Source: JAWRCU01 sp033542235 (GTDB lineage Bacteria > Pseudomonadota > Alphaproteobacteria > Rhizobiales > Rhizobiaceae). Taken from it: a stretch of DNA of 64,000 nt. The stretch is from the NCBI RefSeq assembly GCF_033542235.1, contig NZ_JAWRCU010000003.1, forward strand, positions 62,001 to 126,000, read 5' to 3'. The translations under genes were made by a program, and so were the position numbers. Shown piece by piece: positions 43,835-52,854 of the stretch; the stretch's first letter is position 1, and every line of letters begins with the position of its first letter. Under the pieces are notes generated by a model that saw only the letters and a program-made list of their open reading frames with translations, was not told the DNA's origin and did not search any database.

Positions 43835-44902
43835 ATGCGAGTTCTGGTGACCGGCCATCAAGGCTACATCGGTGCGGTAATGGTGCCTATGCTCATTGCT
43901 GCGGGGCATGAGGTAGTCGGCTACGACGCCAATCTCTATGAGCGTTGCACCTTTGCGCCGGCGGGAAAGCTCGCGAATGTCCCAAGCCTGCGCAAGGACA
44001 TTCGAGATGCAGTCCATGAGGACATGGCGGGTGTCGAGGCGGTCATCCACCTCGCCGCGCTGTCGAACGACCCACTTGGCAATCTCAACCCGGACCTCAC
44101 ATTCGCGATCAACTATAGAGCAAGTGTCCGCCTCGCGCGCATTGCCAAGGAAGCCGGAGTACGGCGCTTCCTGTTTGCCTCCTCCTGCAGCAACTACGGC
44201 GTGTCCGAGAGCGACCTCATCGATGAGACCGGCGAGCTCAATCCGGTTACACCGTACGGCCAATCCAAGGTGCTCGCGGAGCAGCATATTTCCAAGCTGG
44301 CCGACGAGCGTTTCTGCCCCGTCTATTTTCGGCCTGCCACCGCATATGGCGTCTCGCCGCGGCTACGCTTCGACATTGTCTTGAACAACCTGATGGCGTG
44401 GGCAGTTTCTCAAAAGCTGATTTTTCTGAAATCAGACGGAAGCCCTTGGCGACCTGTCGTGCATGTCGAGGACATCTGCCGCGCATTCATTGCCGGTCTC
44501 GCCGCGCCCGTGGAAGCCGTGTGGAATCAAGCCATCAACGTCGGCTCCAGTGAGCAGAATTACCGCATACGCGATATCGCGCAGGTCGTAACGGAGGTGG
44601 TGCCGGACTGTCAGCTCACCTTTGCCGGCGATGCCGGGCCCGACAAGCGTTCGTACCGGGTCGATTTCAGCAAATTGCACCGTCTCCTGCCGGGTGCCGT
44701 CCCCCGCCACGACGCCCGCCAGGGAGCGCTCCAGCTCCTTGAAGTGCTCAAATCATCTCGGCTGACGCCTGGTCAGTTCGAGGGGCCGCGCTACCAGAGG
44801 ATTGCGCATATCAGACATCTGATAAGGACGGGTGTTCTCAACAGCGATCTGCGTCGCGTGCCTCGCGAAAGCACGGCGGCGCTCACCGTCGCATTGAACT
44901 GA
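43835..44902 (+). CDS. NAD-dependent epimerase/dehydratase (extended SDR)
   Basis: A 355-residue SDR. The cofactor loop VTGHQGYIGAVM is at residues 5-16, HLAALSNDPLG near 74-84, FASSCSNYGVSES near 115-127 and the catalytic YGQSK near 145-149. The late VHVEDICRAFIAGL and NVGSSEQNYRI are typical of sugar-nucleotide epimerases and dehydratases. It could be the 4,6-dehydratase or a 4-ketoreductase of the CDP-sugar pathway; it does not carry the motifs of a classic RfbG. GGAAGAGAGCA precedes the ATG. The DUF4910 gene follows after about 30 bases. Confidence 0.85.
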   Translation: MRVLVTGHQGYIGAVMVPMLIAAGHEVVGYDANLYERCTFAPAGKLANVPSLRKDIRDAVHEDMAGVEAVIHLAALSNDPLGNLNPDLTFAINYRASVRLARIAKEAGVRRFLFASSCSNYGVSESDLIDETGELNPVTPYGQSKVLAEQHISKLADERFCPVYFRPATAYGVSPRLRFDIVLNNLMAWAVSQKLIFLKSDGSPWRPVVHVEDICRAFIAGLAAPVEAVWNQAINVGSSEQNYRIRDIAQVVTEVVPDCQLTFAGDAGPDKRSYRVDFSKLHRLLPGAVPRHDARQGALQLLEVLKSSRLTPGQFEGPRYQRIAHIRHLIRTGVLNSDLRRVPRESTAALTVALN

Positions 44903-44933
44903 CCCGGCAGCGATTGCCTATCTTGGCAGCATC

Positions 44934-46250
44934 ATGGCCGAACCCGCGGAACCCACATGCTGCGCAACTGGCGAAGAGCTATTCGAGCTCGCCGCAACGC
45001 TCTTTCCGATGATGCGCAGTATCACAGGCCAGGGCGTTCGCGACACGCTGCAGGTCCTGAGCCGATATGTGCCGATCGAAAAGCGCGAAGTCCCGACCGG
45101 TACGCCCGTTCTGGACTGGATCGTGCCGAAAGAGTGGGTGATCCGCGATGCCTATCTCGAGGACGAGGCGGGCCGCAGGATCGTTGATCTGCAGCGTTCA
45201 AATCTCTGCGTCCTGAACTACAGCGCCCCAGTCGACCGGATCGTCACTCTTTCCGAACTCAAGGAGCATGTCTTCACGATCCCTGCGCAACCGGATGTCA
45301 TTCCCTACCGTACGTCCTATTACGCCGAGCAGTGGGGATTTTGCATGCCGCACAACCTGCTCGTCTCTCTCGCCGAGGGCCGCTACCGCGTGCTCATCGA
45401 CAGCGAGCTGAAAGACGGTTCCCTCACCTACGGGGAATACTGCCATGCCGGCAGAAGCGGGCGCGAATTCCTTCTGACGACGCATATCTGTCACCCGTCG
45501 CTTGCGAACGACAACTGTTCCGGTCTGGCAATGTTGACGCTGCTTGCACGCGATCTCAGCGTGCGAACCACACGGTACAGCTATCGCTTCCTCTTTATTC
45601 CTGGAACCATCGGTTCGCTGTGTTGGCTTGCGGCGAATGAGGAGCGTCTCTCCTTGATCGACCACGGGCTGGTCGTCTCATGTGTGGGGGACGGCGGCGG
45701 TCCGACCTACAAGCGCAGCCGGCGGAGTGACGCCTTCATCGACCGGGCGATGACGCATATCGTCGGTAAGCATCCAGCCAGTACTGCACGCGTGCTCGAT
45801 TTTTTTCCCTACGGCTACGATGAGCGCCAATTCTGCTCGCCCGGTTTCAACCTGCCGGTCGGCCTCTTCCAGCGCAGCGCATTCGGCACTTTTCCGGAAT
45901 ACCACACGTCCGCAGACAATCTCGATTTCATCAGCTCTGAGCATCTGGCTTCATCGTATCGGATGCTGATGGACGTCATCGATATCGTCGAAGAGGACTG
46001 GACGCCGCTCAATCTCCACCCGAAAGGCGAACCACAACTCGGGCGTCGCGGCCTCTATGGCGCGCTGGGTGGTGACAAGGCGGCGAGTGAGCGCGCAATG
46101 GCCATGCTCTGGGTTCTGAATCTTGCCGACGGCACCAATTCGTTGCTTGCTATCGCCGAACGCTCAGGGATTTCGTTTGCCGAGATTGCAGCTGCCGCGC
46201 GCCTTCTGCGCGACCACGGCCTGCTCGCCGAGACGCGACCGGCCAAATAG
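44934..46250 (+). CDS. DUF4910 aminopeptidase-like protein
   Basis: A 438-residue protein of the DUF4910/DUF2172 family, whose fold resembles M28 zinc aminopeptidases. A PA-like insert (about 60-130) is followed by TTHICHPSLANDNCSGLAML (residues 182-201), with H184, H187 and D193 as metal-ligand candidates. FIPGTIGSLCWLA, GYDERQFCSPGFNLPVGLF and FPEYHTSADN follow. The last 70 residues form a winged helix-like region. Relatives are common in O-antigen and antibiotic-sugar loci, often next to C-methyltransferases, but I know of no demonstrated reaction. Placement here suggests that it acts on a sugar amide or ester (inference). Confidence 0.85.
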   Translation: MAEPAEPTCCATGEELFELAATLFPMMRSITGQGVRDTLQVLSRYVPIEKREVPTGTPVLDWIVPKEWVIRDAYLEDEAGRRIVDLQRSNLCVLNYSAPVDRIVTLSELKEHVFTIPAQPDVIPYRTSYYAEQWGFCMPHNLLVSLAEGRYRVLIDSELKDGSLTYGEYCHAGRSGREFLLTTHICHPSLANDNCSGLAMLTLLARDLSVRTTRYSYRFLFIPGTIGSLCWLAANEERLSLIDHGLVVSCVGDGGGPTYKRSRRSDAFIDRAMTHIVGKHPASTARVLDFFPYGYDERQFCSPGFNLPVGLFQRSAFGTFPEYHTSADNLDFISSEHLASSYRMLMDVIDIVEEDWTPLNLHPKGEPQLGRRGLYGALGGDKAASERAMAMLWVLNLADGTNSLLAIAERSGISFAEIAAAARLLRDHGLLAETRPAK

Positions 46251-46524
46251 GATGAATTGGAACGGAGCCGTTCATCCTGCCCCGGCTGTGAGCGACGTCA
46301 TGATCTGCGTTTGGGAAGCCAGCGAGACACCGGCCGGTACCGCTATGCGCCAAACAATCGATCGTTCTCCAAACGGTGCGCGGGTAGCGAACGATACGTC
46401 AAAGGGAGTGGTCGATAGCGCAGCAGCGCCGCCGTATAGTCTCAGCGACGCCCATCCCGAAGGGGGCAGCTCGCATTTTCAAGCTTTGCAGCCGGTTCCA
46501 CCGGCGCCCAATCGAGGACGCATC

Positions 46525-47457
46525 ATGGCAGCTGTCTATTTTGATCCCGAGTTCACCGACGACGAACGGCGGCGGCGCCTCTATTCAGGTGACATCATAA
46601 TCCTTTCGGCCACGCCAGCTAGCAAGGCCCTGGTGGCGTTCGCTCGAGAGATGCTGGACACGGCCTTCGAGGGGCGCGATCCCCGCACAATTCACGAGCA
46701 TCGGTCCGCAGAGGATGTGGCCGCCATCCTTGCCAAGCTGAAACCAGCGTTTATCCATCATCCGAAATGCAAAGAGCTTATTCCGCAGATTATGAGGGAG
46801 ACCGGGGTCGACCTCGAGAGGCTCTATTTCGACGTGCCACGCATGCGGTCGGCGTATCCTTCGCATTTCCTTTCATCGGGCATCGCCTATGCTTTCCACC
46901 CGCACCGCGACACGTGGTATTCGGCACCGATGTGCCAAATAAACTGGTGGCTGCCGATCTATCAGTTGGACGCGAACAATGCGATGGGCTTCTACCCGGA
47001 GTATTTCGAGGAGCCGGTCAAGAACAACTCGGAAATCTATAACTACTACGAGTGGAACACGAAAAACCGCGCGAGTGCCGCTCAACACGTAAAAAGCGAC
47101 ACGCGCGAGCAGCCGAAGCCGCAAGAGGAGCTGCAGGGCAAATCCCTGCGGTATCTGCCGCCGGCGGGTGCCATCATCCTGTTTTCGGGCGCGCAACTGC
47201 ACGAGACAGTACCGAACACCACGAACCTGGCCCGTTACAGCATCGATTTCCGGACGGTCCATTACGACGATGTGGTCGGGCATCGCGGAGCGGTCAATGT
47301 CGACTCGCGCTCAACCGGCACGACGATGCGCGACTACATCTGCGCCGCTGACGGCAAAATGCTTCCGGAAGAGGTGATTCGCCTCTATGACGACGGCACA
47401 GAGCTGGGCGACAAGATCCTGCGCTTTGACGCACGGCTCGCCGGGGCGGCTAACTAA
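46525..47457 (+). CDS. Fe(II)/2-oxoglutarate oxygenase, phytanoyl-CoA-hydroxylase-like
   Basis: A 310-residue protein. The iron-binding triad can be read as H127-x-D129 in FHPHRDTWYS and H226 in AQLHETVPNT, with Arg237 in LARYSIDFRTV for 2-oxoglutarate. The start at 46525 (MAAVYFDPEF) is supported by GAGG ten bases upstream and by the domain beginning there; the frame is open further upstream to 46252, but that part is low-complexity. It follows the DUF4910 gene with 274 untranslated bases. Enzymes of this group hydroxylate or oxidise small molecules; in this module a hydroxylation of a branched sugar or its acyl group is possible (inference). Confidence 0.83.
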   Translation: MAAVYFDPEFTDDERRRRLYSGDIIILSATPASKALVAFAREMLDTAFEGRDPRTIHEHRSAEDVAAILAKLKPAFIHHPKCKELIPQIMRETGVDLERLYFDVPRMRSAYPSHFLSSGIAYAFHPHRDTWYSAPMCQINWWLPIYQLDANNAMGFYPEYFEEPVKNNSEIYNYYEWNTKNRASAAQHVKSDTREQPKPQEELQGKSLRYLPPAGAIILFSGAQLHETVPNTTNLARYSIDFRTVHYDDVVGHRGAVNVDSRSTGTTMRDYICAADGKMLPEEVIRLYDDGTELGDKILRFDARLAGAAN

Positions 47458-47723
47458 ACTAGCCCACACTTCTCACATTCGATGCGGCTCTTCGGATCGC
47501 CTTGTCGCCGGCGCCTGTCGCGTCGGCAGCTCGACCCTATGTGCCGATACGCTCGTCGCTGCCCGACGCGACACCCGCCCTGCGACAAGAGCGACGCGAC
47601 GCAGGCTGCATGGAGTCTGACATGCGGCTAGCGCTCGGACACGTGCAGCATAGGCACGCGTCGCCGCTCTTCCACTGGTCTGGTCCGGGAAGGTGCGGAA
47701 CTGCCACAACACGGCATGCGCTT

Positions 47724-48695
47724 TCATCGACCCGCGTCGAAACCCGTTGCGTTCAGTTGGCGTGCCTCTTGGCTCCTTACTATTTCCTTGTACCATTCTA
47801 CGGTCTGTCGAAGACCGTTTTCGAGCGCGGTCTTTTGTACCCAGCCTAGCGTGGCGGACGCGCACGCAGTGTCAGCCACGATCTCGTTTTCATCCGGCCG
47901 GTCAGGAACTGCGCCGAACATTGGCTTGGCATCGCTGCCAACAATCGCGGTCAGTCGCTCGACGATGCCGCGAATTGTGACGAGACTGCCAGAACCAAGG
48001 TCAATCGTTGTCCCCTCGATACCCGGCGCCGTCGCTGCCGAAACAAATGCGTCGATCACGTCACTCACATAAATCCAGTCTGCCCTGCGCTTCCCACTAG
48101 AAATCTTTGGTGAGATTCCAGCAAGGAGCGACAGTATCACGCTCGGTATGAGCTTGCTCGACGCTTGTGCCGGACCGTAGACCATGAATGGCCGCAAAAT
48201 GACTACAGGTGCCTGAAAGAGACTATGAAACATGCGGCCATAGGCGGATGCGGCCCATTTCGCTAAGGCGTATGGCGACGATGATTGGGTGCGATATGGC
48301 AAAGGCTCAGTACAGGAGCCGGTCAGAATGACGCGGTGGCAACCAATCTCCGTTCCCGCGACAAGCAGATTGACGGTGCTCGTGAGCAGGCTGTGGTAGG
48401 CAGGCACGACCAAGCCGAGATCAGGGCCGGCGCCGACCGATCCTGCCAGGTGATAAACGATGTCGGGCTTCACGTCGGCGAGCACACGGCGGGCCACTGA
48501 GAGATCAGCCATATCCGCCATCCACCAAATCGGTCCAGCGCGCTCACTTTTGCGATCCAGCCGAGAGGTCGCGTGGACCTCGGCACCTTCGTCGCACAAT
48601 CGGCTGCAAAGATGTGACCCTATGAAGCCGCTGGCCCCTGTGACGAGAATTTTGAGATCGCAAAACTTGTGATCGTTTCGGGGACCCTCAATCAT
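47724..48695 (-). CDS. NAD-dependent epimerase/dehydratase (SDR)
   Basis: A 323-residue SDR: ILVTGASGFIGSHLCSRL near the N-terminus, DIVYHLAGSVGAGPD, LTGSCTEPLPYRTQ, the catalytic YALAK near residue 142, and DWIYVSDVIDAFV near 206. It probably reduces or epimerises a keto-sugar nucleotide. A decayed copy of its last third lies at 39160-39430. With the RmlC-like gene to its right it forms a minus-strand pair inside the branched-sugar module. It converges with the oxygenase gene, leaving 266 bases (47458-47723) with nothing recognised. Confidence 0.86.
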   Translation of the reverse strand: MIEGPRNDHKFCDLKILVTGASGFIGSHLCSRLCDEGAEVHATSRLDRKSERAGPIWWMADMADLSVARRVLADVKPDIVYHLAGSVGAGPDLGLVVPAYHSLLTSTVNLLVAGTEIGCHRVILTGSCTEPLPYRTQSSSPYALAKWAASAYGRMFHSLFQAPVVILRPFMVYGPAQASSKLIPSVILSLLAGISPKISSGKRRADWIYVSDVIDAFVSAATAPGIEGTTIDLGSGSLVTIRGIVERLTAIVGSDAKPMFGAVPDRPDENEIVADTACASATLGWVQKTALENGLRQTVEWYKEIVRSQEARQLNATGFDAGR

Positions 48696-48755
48696 TCCTA
48701 TTCAGCTCTTTCTTGATTAGAGACGGGCAAGCACGCCGTCACATGACAGGCTTGG

Positions 48756-49301
48756 TCAGCTCGCATAAGCGGGTGTTGCGAGCAGCGGCCAATTGCGGTC
48801 TTTTTCTGACATGGCGGTCGGGTCGGCCGGCCACTCGATCCCCAACTCGGGATCGTCGAAGCGAAGGCCGCTTGCCGCGCCAGGCGTGTAGAATTCGGAG
48901 ATCAGGTAATTCACGATCGAGTTGTCGGCGAGCGTCTGGAAGCCATGCGCAAAGCCTCTTGGAATGTAGAGCTGGTGAAGACTTTCCGGCGTCAGATGGA
49001 AGCTTGCCCACTTCAGATAAGTTGGCGACTCGGGCCGCACATCCACGATGACGTCGAAGATGGCGCCGGCGACGCAGCTGACCAGCTTGACCTCTTCATG
49101 GGGCGTACGCTGGAAATGCATCCCCCTCAAGGTGTGCTTGTGTGTCGAATGCGACATGCTGTGCTGGACAAAGCTGGTCTCAAGCCCTTGCACTGCGAAT
49201 TGGCTGACGCAGAAGGTCCTCGTGAAGAAGCCTCTCTCGTCATAGGCAGGCTCGGCCTCGATAAGCCAGGCGCCCTGCAGTCCGGTTTCGTGGAAGAGCA
49301 T
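48756..49301 (-). CDS. RmlC-like sugar-nucleotide 3,5-epimerase
   Basis: A 181-residue cupin of the RmlC family, distinct from rfbC at 6181. DERGFFTRTFCVSQF opens the fold; HTLRGMHFQRTPHEEVKLV holds the catalytic-His segment; VAGAIFDVIVDVRPESPTY and IPRGFAHGFQTLADN follow. Such relatives act on dTDP- or CDP-4-keto-6-deoxy sugars, epimerising C3, C5 or both. Position beside an SDR, a C-methyltransferase and a cytidylyltransferase suggests a CDP-sugar substrate (inference). It is divergent from the methyltransferase gene. Confidence 0.88.
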   Translation of the reverse strand: MLFHETGLQGAWLIEAEPAYDERGFFTRTFCVSQFAVQGLETSFVQHSMSHSTHKHTLRGMHFQRTPHEEVKLVSCVAGAIFDVIVDVRPESPTYLKWASFHLTPESLHQLYIPRGFAHGFQTLADNSIVNYLISEFYTPGAASGLRFDDPELGIEWPADPTAMSEKDRNWPLLATPAYAS

Positions 49302-49703
49302 GCGAACAGCCTCAGGTCGCCCGACATCTCGAGCATGATAACGAACCGAAGGTCAGCGCAGCAAAGTTGCAGATGTTTCGGATAAGATCATGCTGCCACA
49401 ACGAAGCTCACACAACGGCGCCTCTGTTCGACGATGCGCCAGCCCGGCTCCGCTGAACATTCATTACTTGGCGGACCGCCCTGCCCCAAAAGGGTAGACG
49501 GGCCTACCTCTTCCTACCCGCACGGATGACCTTAATGGCCCCATCGCCCGTTGCGCTGGCCGACAATCGCTCAATGTGACTATTTCGCCTATCGGATGGC
49601 CAAGTCGGCAGAACCCAGTCCTGGCCTCTATTGCTTCCCCCAATGGCAAGCGCAGCCGACGCCTGACCTCGCCGACACTGGGATCCAATTCGGAGTGGGA
49701 TTC
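49302..49703. promoter_or_regulatory. Divergent promoter region, epimerase and methyltransferase
   Basis: About 400 bases between divergent genes. The methyltransferase frame is open from 49551, but conserved sequence begins only after 49704, so most of this stretch is control DNA. GCCCCAAAAGGGTAGACGGGC-like sequence near 49480-49505 could fold weakly. No named operator is seen. Confidence 0.4.
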
Positions 49704-50999
49704 ATGAATGTTCACTCAGTCGAGGCGCAGCGCAACCATATGGCGGCTCTGCACGGTCGCACGTGCCGGCTCTGCGGTATGCCCCTCAGGCGCACTTTCG
49801 TCGATCTCGGCATGTCGCCGCCCTGCGAGAGCATTCTCGCCGCCGACCAGCTCGACCGGATGGAAGCGTATTTTCCGCTGCATGTGATGGTTTGCGAGGG
49901 GTGCTTCCTCGTGCAGCTTCCGGAATATGTGAGCCCTCAAGAGATCTTCACCGAATATGCTTATTTTTCCTCCTACTCGACCAGCTGGGTCGCCCATGCC
50001 GAGCGCTACTGCAAGGCGGTGACGCAGCGGCTCGGGCTCGGATCCGACAGCCTTGTCGTCGAGCTCGCCAGCAATGACGGCTATCTGCTTCAACATTTCC
50101 TGCCGCTCGGCGTGCCCGTCCTCGGCATCGAGCCGGCGGCCAATGTCGCCAAGGTCGCGATCGAAAGGGGCGTGCCGACCCGGGTCGACTTCTTCGGGGT
50201 AGCACTGGCGAAGACGCTCGCCGGGGAAGGCAAGCAGGCCGATCTCATCGTGGGCAACAATGTGCTGGCGCAGGTCCCCGATCTCAATGATTTCGTGGCC
50301 GGCATGAAGCTGCTCCTGAAGCCGAACGGGATCGTTACGCTGGAATTTCCTCATCTCGAGCGGCTGATCGCGGAAAACCAGTTCGACACGATCTACCACG
50401 AGCACTTCTCCTACTTCTCGCTGACGACGATCGAGATCATGGCCGCACGGCACGACCTGAAGGTCATCGACGTCGAGGAACTGCCAACCCATGGCGGATC
50501 GCTGAGGGTCTATCTCGCCCATGCCGAGAGCGATCACAGCCCGAGCACGGCGGTCAAAGACCTGCTCGACCGCGAGGAGAGGCGGGGCTTCAGGGAGATG
50601 ACGATCTATACGTCCTTTGCGGAGCGCGCGCGTCGCGCCAAGCGCGACCTGCTCGCCTTCCTGATCTCGGTGAAGAACGAGGGCAAGAGCATCTGCGGCT
50701 ACGGTGCTCCGGGAAAGGGCAATACGCTCCTCAACTATTGTGCGATCGGCACCGATTTCCTCGATTTCACCGTTGACCGCAATCCGTACAAACACGGGCG
50801 CTTCACGCCCGGCATGCACATCCCCATCAGGCCGATCGAAGCGATCGACGAGGCCAAGCCGCATTACATCCTGATCCTACCCTGGAATCTGAAAGACGAG
50901 ATCACCCGGCAGATGCGGCACGTCGCGGCCTGGGGGGCGAAGTTCGTCGTGCCCATCCCCTTCGTCGCCGTTATCGATCCCGAGGAGTACAAGTCATGA
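49704..50999 (+). CDS. Sugar C-methyltransferase (C-3' type, zinc-binding)
   Basis: A 431-residue SAM-dependent methyltransferase with the three-part layout of TcaB9/TylC3-type C-3-methyltransferases. An N-terminal zinc site is formed by C21-x2-C24 (CRLCG) and C64-x2-C67 (CEGC); the SAM domain has VVELASNDGYLLQHF (about 114-128) and VGNNVLAQVPDLNDF; FDTIYHEHFSYFS and LPTHGGSLRVYL hold catalytic-type His and Tyr residues; the C-terminal part has GYGAPGKGNTLLNYC. These enzymes add a methyl branch to a 4-keto sugar nucleotide. The start at 49704 follows GGAGTGGGATTC. It overlaps the cytidylyltransferase start by four bases. Confidence 0.92.
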   Translation: MNVHSVEAQRNHMAALHGRTCRLCGMPLRRTFVDLGMSPPCESILAADQLDRMEAYFPLHVMVCEGCFLVQLPEYVSPQEIFTEYAYFSSYSTSWVAHAERYCKAVTQRLGLGSDSLVVELASNDGYLLQHFLPLGVPVLGIEPAANVAKVAIERGVPTRVDFFGVALAKTLAGEGKQADLIVGNNVLAQVPDLNDFVAGMKLLLKPNGIVTLEFPHLERLIAENQFDTIYHEHFSYFSLTTIEIMAARHDLKVIDVEELPTHGGSLRVYLAHAESDHSPSTAVKDLLDREERRGFREMTIYTSFAERARRAKRDLLAFLISVKNEGKSICGYGAPGKGNTLLNYCAIGTDFLDFTVDRNPYKHGRFTPGMHIPIRPIEAIDEAKPHYILILPWNLKDEITRQMRHVAAWGAKFVVPIPFVAVIDPEEYKS

Positions 51000-51811
51000 A
51001 AGTCGTCCTTTTCTGCGGCGGGCTTGGCACCCGAATTCGCGAATATTCCGAGAGCGTGCCAAAGCCGATGATCCCGCTCGGCCACCAGCCCATCCTGCGA
51101 CACGTGATGCAATATTACAGCGACTATGGGCATGACGAGTTTATCCTGTGCCTTGGCTACAAGGCGAACGTCATCAAGGACTTCTTCCTGAATTCCCGGC
51201 CCCAGAGCTTCGAAGATTGCGTCATCAGCGGTGACGGGCGGAACGTTCAGCTTCTCAACGAGAACCACAAGGACTGGCGCGTCACCCTCATGGACACGGG
51301 CATTTGGCGCAACATTGGTGAACGCCTGTGGGCTACGCGGCATTTCGTCCAGGACGACGACATGTTCCTTGCGAACTACAGCGACGGGCTAAGCGACGTC
51401 GATCTCGATGACATGATCCGCCGTTTCCGCGAGAGCGGAAAGATCGCCTGCTTCCTGGCGGTACACCCGCCTCTCACTTTCCATCTGGCGGATATAACTG
51501 CAAACGGGAGAGTACGCGAATTCCGCACGTCGACCGCCTCTGATATCTGGATCAATGGCGGATATTTCCTCTTCCGGCCTGAGATTTTCGATTACATGCG
51601 CGAGGGCGAGGAACTCGTCGTCGAGCCGTTTCGGCGGCTGATCGAGAAAGACCAGCTGATGGCCTACAAATACGAAGGCTTCTGGCGCGCAATGGACACG
51701 CTGCGCGACTGGCAGGTTCTGGAGGACATGGTCGAGAAGGGCAACATGCCCTGGAACCGACAGATGCGCGAACGGAGCGCCAAGGGCGGGCTCGCAGTCG
51801 CCATCTCATGA
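50996..51811 (+). CDS. Glucose-1-phosphate cytidylyltransferase (RfbF-like)
   Basis: A 271-residue nucleotidyltransferase. VVLFCGGLGTRIREY (residues 3-17), KPMIPLGHQPILRHVMQYYS and FILCLGYKANVIKDFF match RfbF, which makes CDP-glucose from CTP and glucose-1-phosphate, rather than RmlA. DMFLANYSDGLSDVD and INGGYFLF also fit. The ATGA overlap with the methyltransferase and a second overlap with the deacetylase make one translational unit. This is the main evidence that the branched sugar is carried on CDP. A separate CDP-glucose 4,6-dehydratase (rfbG) is not obvious nearby. Confidence 0.9.
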   Translation: MKVVLFCGGLGTRIREYSESVPKPMIPLGHQPILRHVMQYYSDYGHDEFILCLGYKANVIKDFFLNSRPQSFEDCVISGDGRNVQLLNENHKDWRVTLMDTGIWRNIGERLWATRHFVQDDDMFLANYSDGLSDVDLDDMIRRFRESGKIACFLAVHPPLTFHLADITANGRVREFRTSTASDIWINGGYFLFRPEIFDYMREGEELVVEPFRRLIEKDQLMAYKYEGFWRAMDTLRDWQVLEDMVEKGNMPWNRQMRERSAKGGLAVAIS

Positions 51812-52467
51812 GGACATTATCGCTCGGACGTCCCGGCGAAAGCCTCTGCGTACTTTGCCTCGGCGCCCATTCCGATGACATCGAGATCGGCGCGGGCGGT
51901 ACGCTCATGTCCCTCATCGCCGCGGGATTGAAGCTCGACGTGCACTGGTGTGTGCTGAGCGCGCGAGGTCGGCGCATCGAGGAAGCCTGCGCGTCGGCGC
52001 AGGACTTCCTGGAGGGTGCAGGAAACCCCAACGTCATGATCGCTGACTTCGACGACAGCTTCTTCCCTGCTCGAGGACGGGAAATAAAGGAATGGGTGGC
52101 GGCGCTGAGCACCGGCATCAGACCTGACGTCGTCTTCACACACCGTCGGGACGATGCACATCAGGATCATCGGGAGGTGAACCAGATCACCTGGAACCTC
52201 TTTCGCGATCATCTGATCCTGGAATACGAAATCCCGAAATGGGACGGCGATCTGGGCCGCCCCAATTTCTACGCACCGCTGACGGAGCAACTGCTGAGCC
52301 GTAAGCTCGAGTTGCTGCTCAAGCATTTCGGCAGCCAACGATCAAAGGACTGGTTCGACGCCGAGACCTTTCGCGGCCTGGCGCGGCTTCGCGGGATGGA
52401 GTGTCGTGCCAAGGACGGGTTCGCCGAGGCCTTCATGGTTCACAAGGCGACTTTGTCATACGGTTGA
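51808..52467 (+). CDS. PIG-L/LmbE family deacetylase
   Basis: A 219-residue zinc hydrolase. The metal site AHSDD is at residues 20-24 and HQDH near residue 114 gives the third ligand; VFTHRRDDAHQDH is the usual block. Family members remove an N-acetyl group from amino sugars or sugar-linked substrates. Its presence with the methyltransferase and cytidylyltransferase, with four-base overlaps, suggests that an amino-sugar intermediate is deacetylated in the branched-sugar pathway, perhaps before another acyl group is added (inference). Confidence 0.9.
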   Translation: MRTLSLGRPGESLCVLCLGAHSDDIEIGAGGTLMSLIAAGLKLDVHWCVLSARGRRIEEACASAQDFLEGAGNPNVMIADFDDSFFPARGREIKEWVAALSTGIRPDVVFTHRRDDAHQDHREVNQITWNLFRDHLILEYEIPKWDGDLGRPNFYAPLTEQLLSRKLELLLKHFGSQRSKDWFDAETFRGLARLRGMECRAKDGFAEAFMVHKATLSYG

Positions 52468-52854
52468 CATGCATGCCAGCTGAGCTCGGCGAGTGCACTT
52501 CGAAGGGCGGCTGCATCGGGCGATCGCGTGAGCGCCAGTGTCGGATCCAACGGCAATTCCACTGACACTATGTCGAGACAGTTGAAGCTAGGCTCCCCGA
52601 TGGTGCTGAACCCTTTGTCCTGGACTCACGGCCTTAAGTCGGTGCTAGGAGCCTGTCCGAGTAATGACTGGTCAAGTGATCACATCAATGCTGCGTCTGC
52701 GTTTTCGACCGAATTAGGTAGAGTTCGCGCGGGAAGGCCCACCTGATTGCTATGATGGCAATCCGAGCAAAAGAGGGTACTTGCAAAAGAAGGGAGAACC
52801 CGTCGACGGCGTCGGCATACGACCCGTGGACAGTCAGGCCGCAGCAGATCTTAG
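52468..52854. other. Gap after the branched-sugar operon
   Basis: A 387-base stretch with no supported gene. It is moderately AT-rich at 52660-52790. A small partial palindrome TGGTCAAGTGATCA at 52670-52683 is the only structure noted. The promoter of the next gene should be here. Confidence 0.4.

Noticed and set aside
49716..50864. Minus-strand open frame (382 codons) opposite the C-methyltransferase gene
   Set aside because: The plus strand encodes a full methyltransferase with all motifs; the antisense reading is rich in Arg, Asp and Val without any domain.
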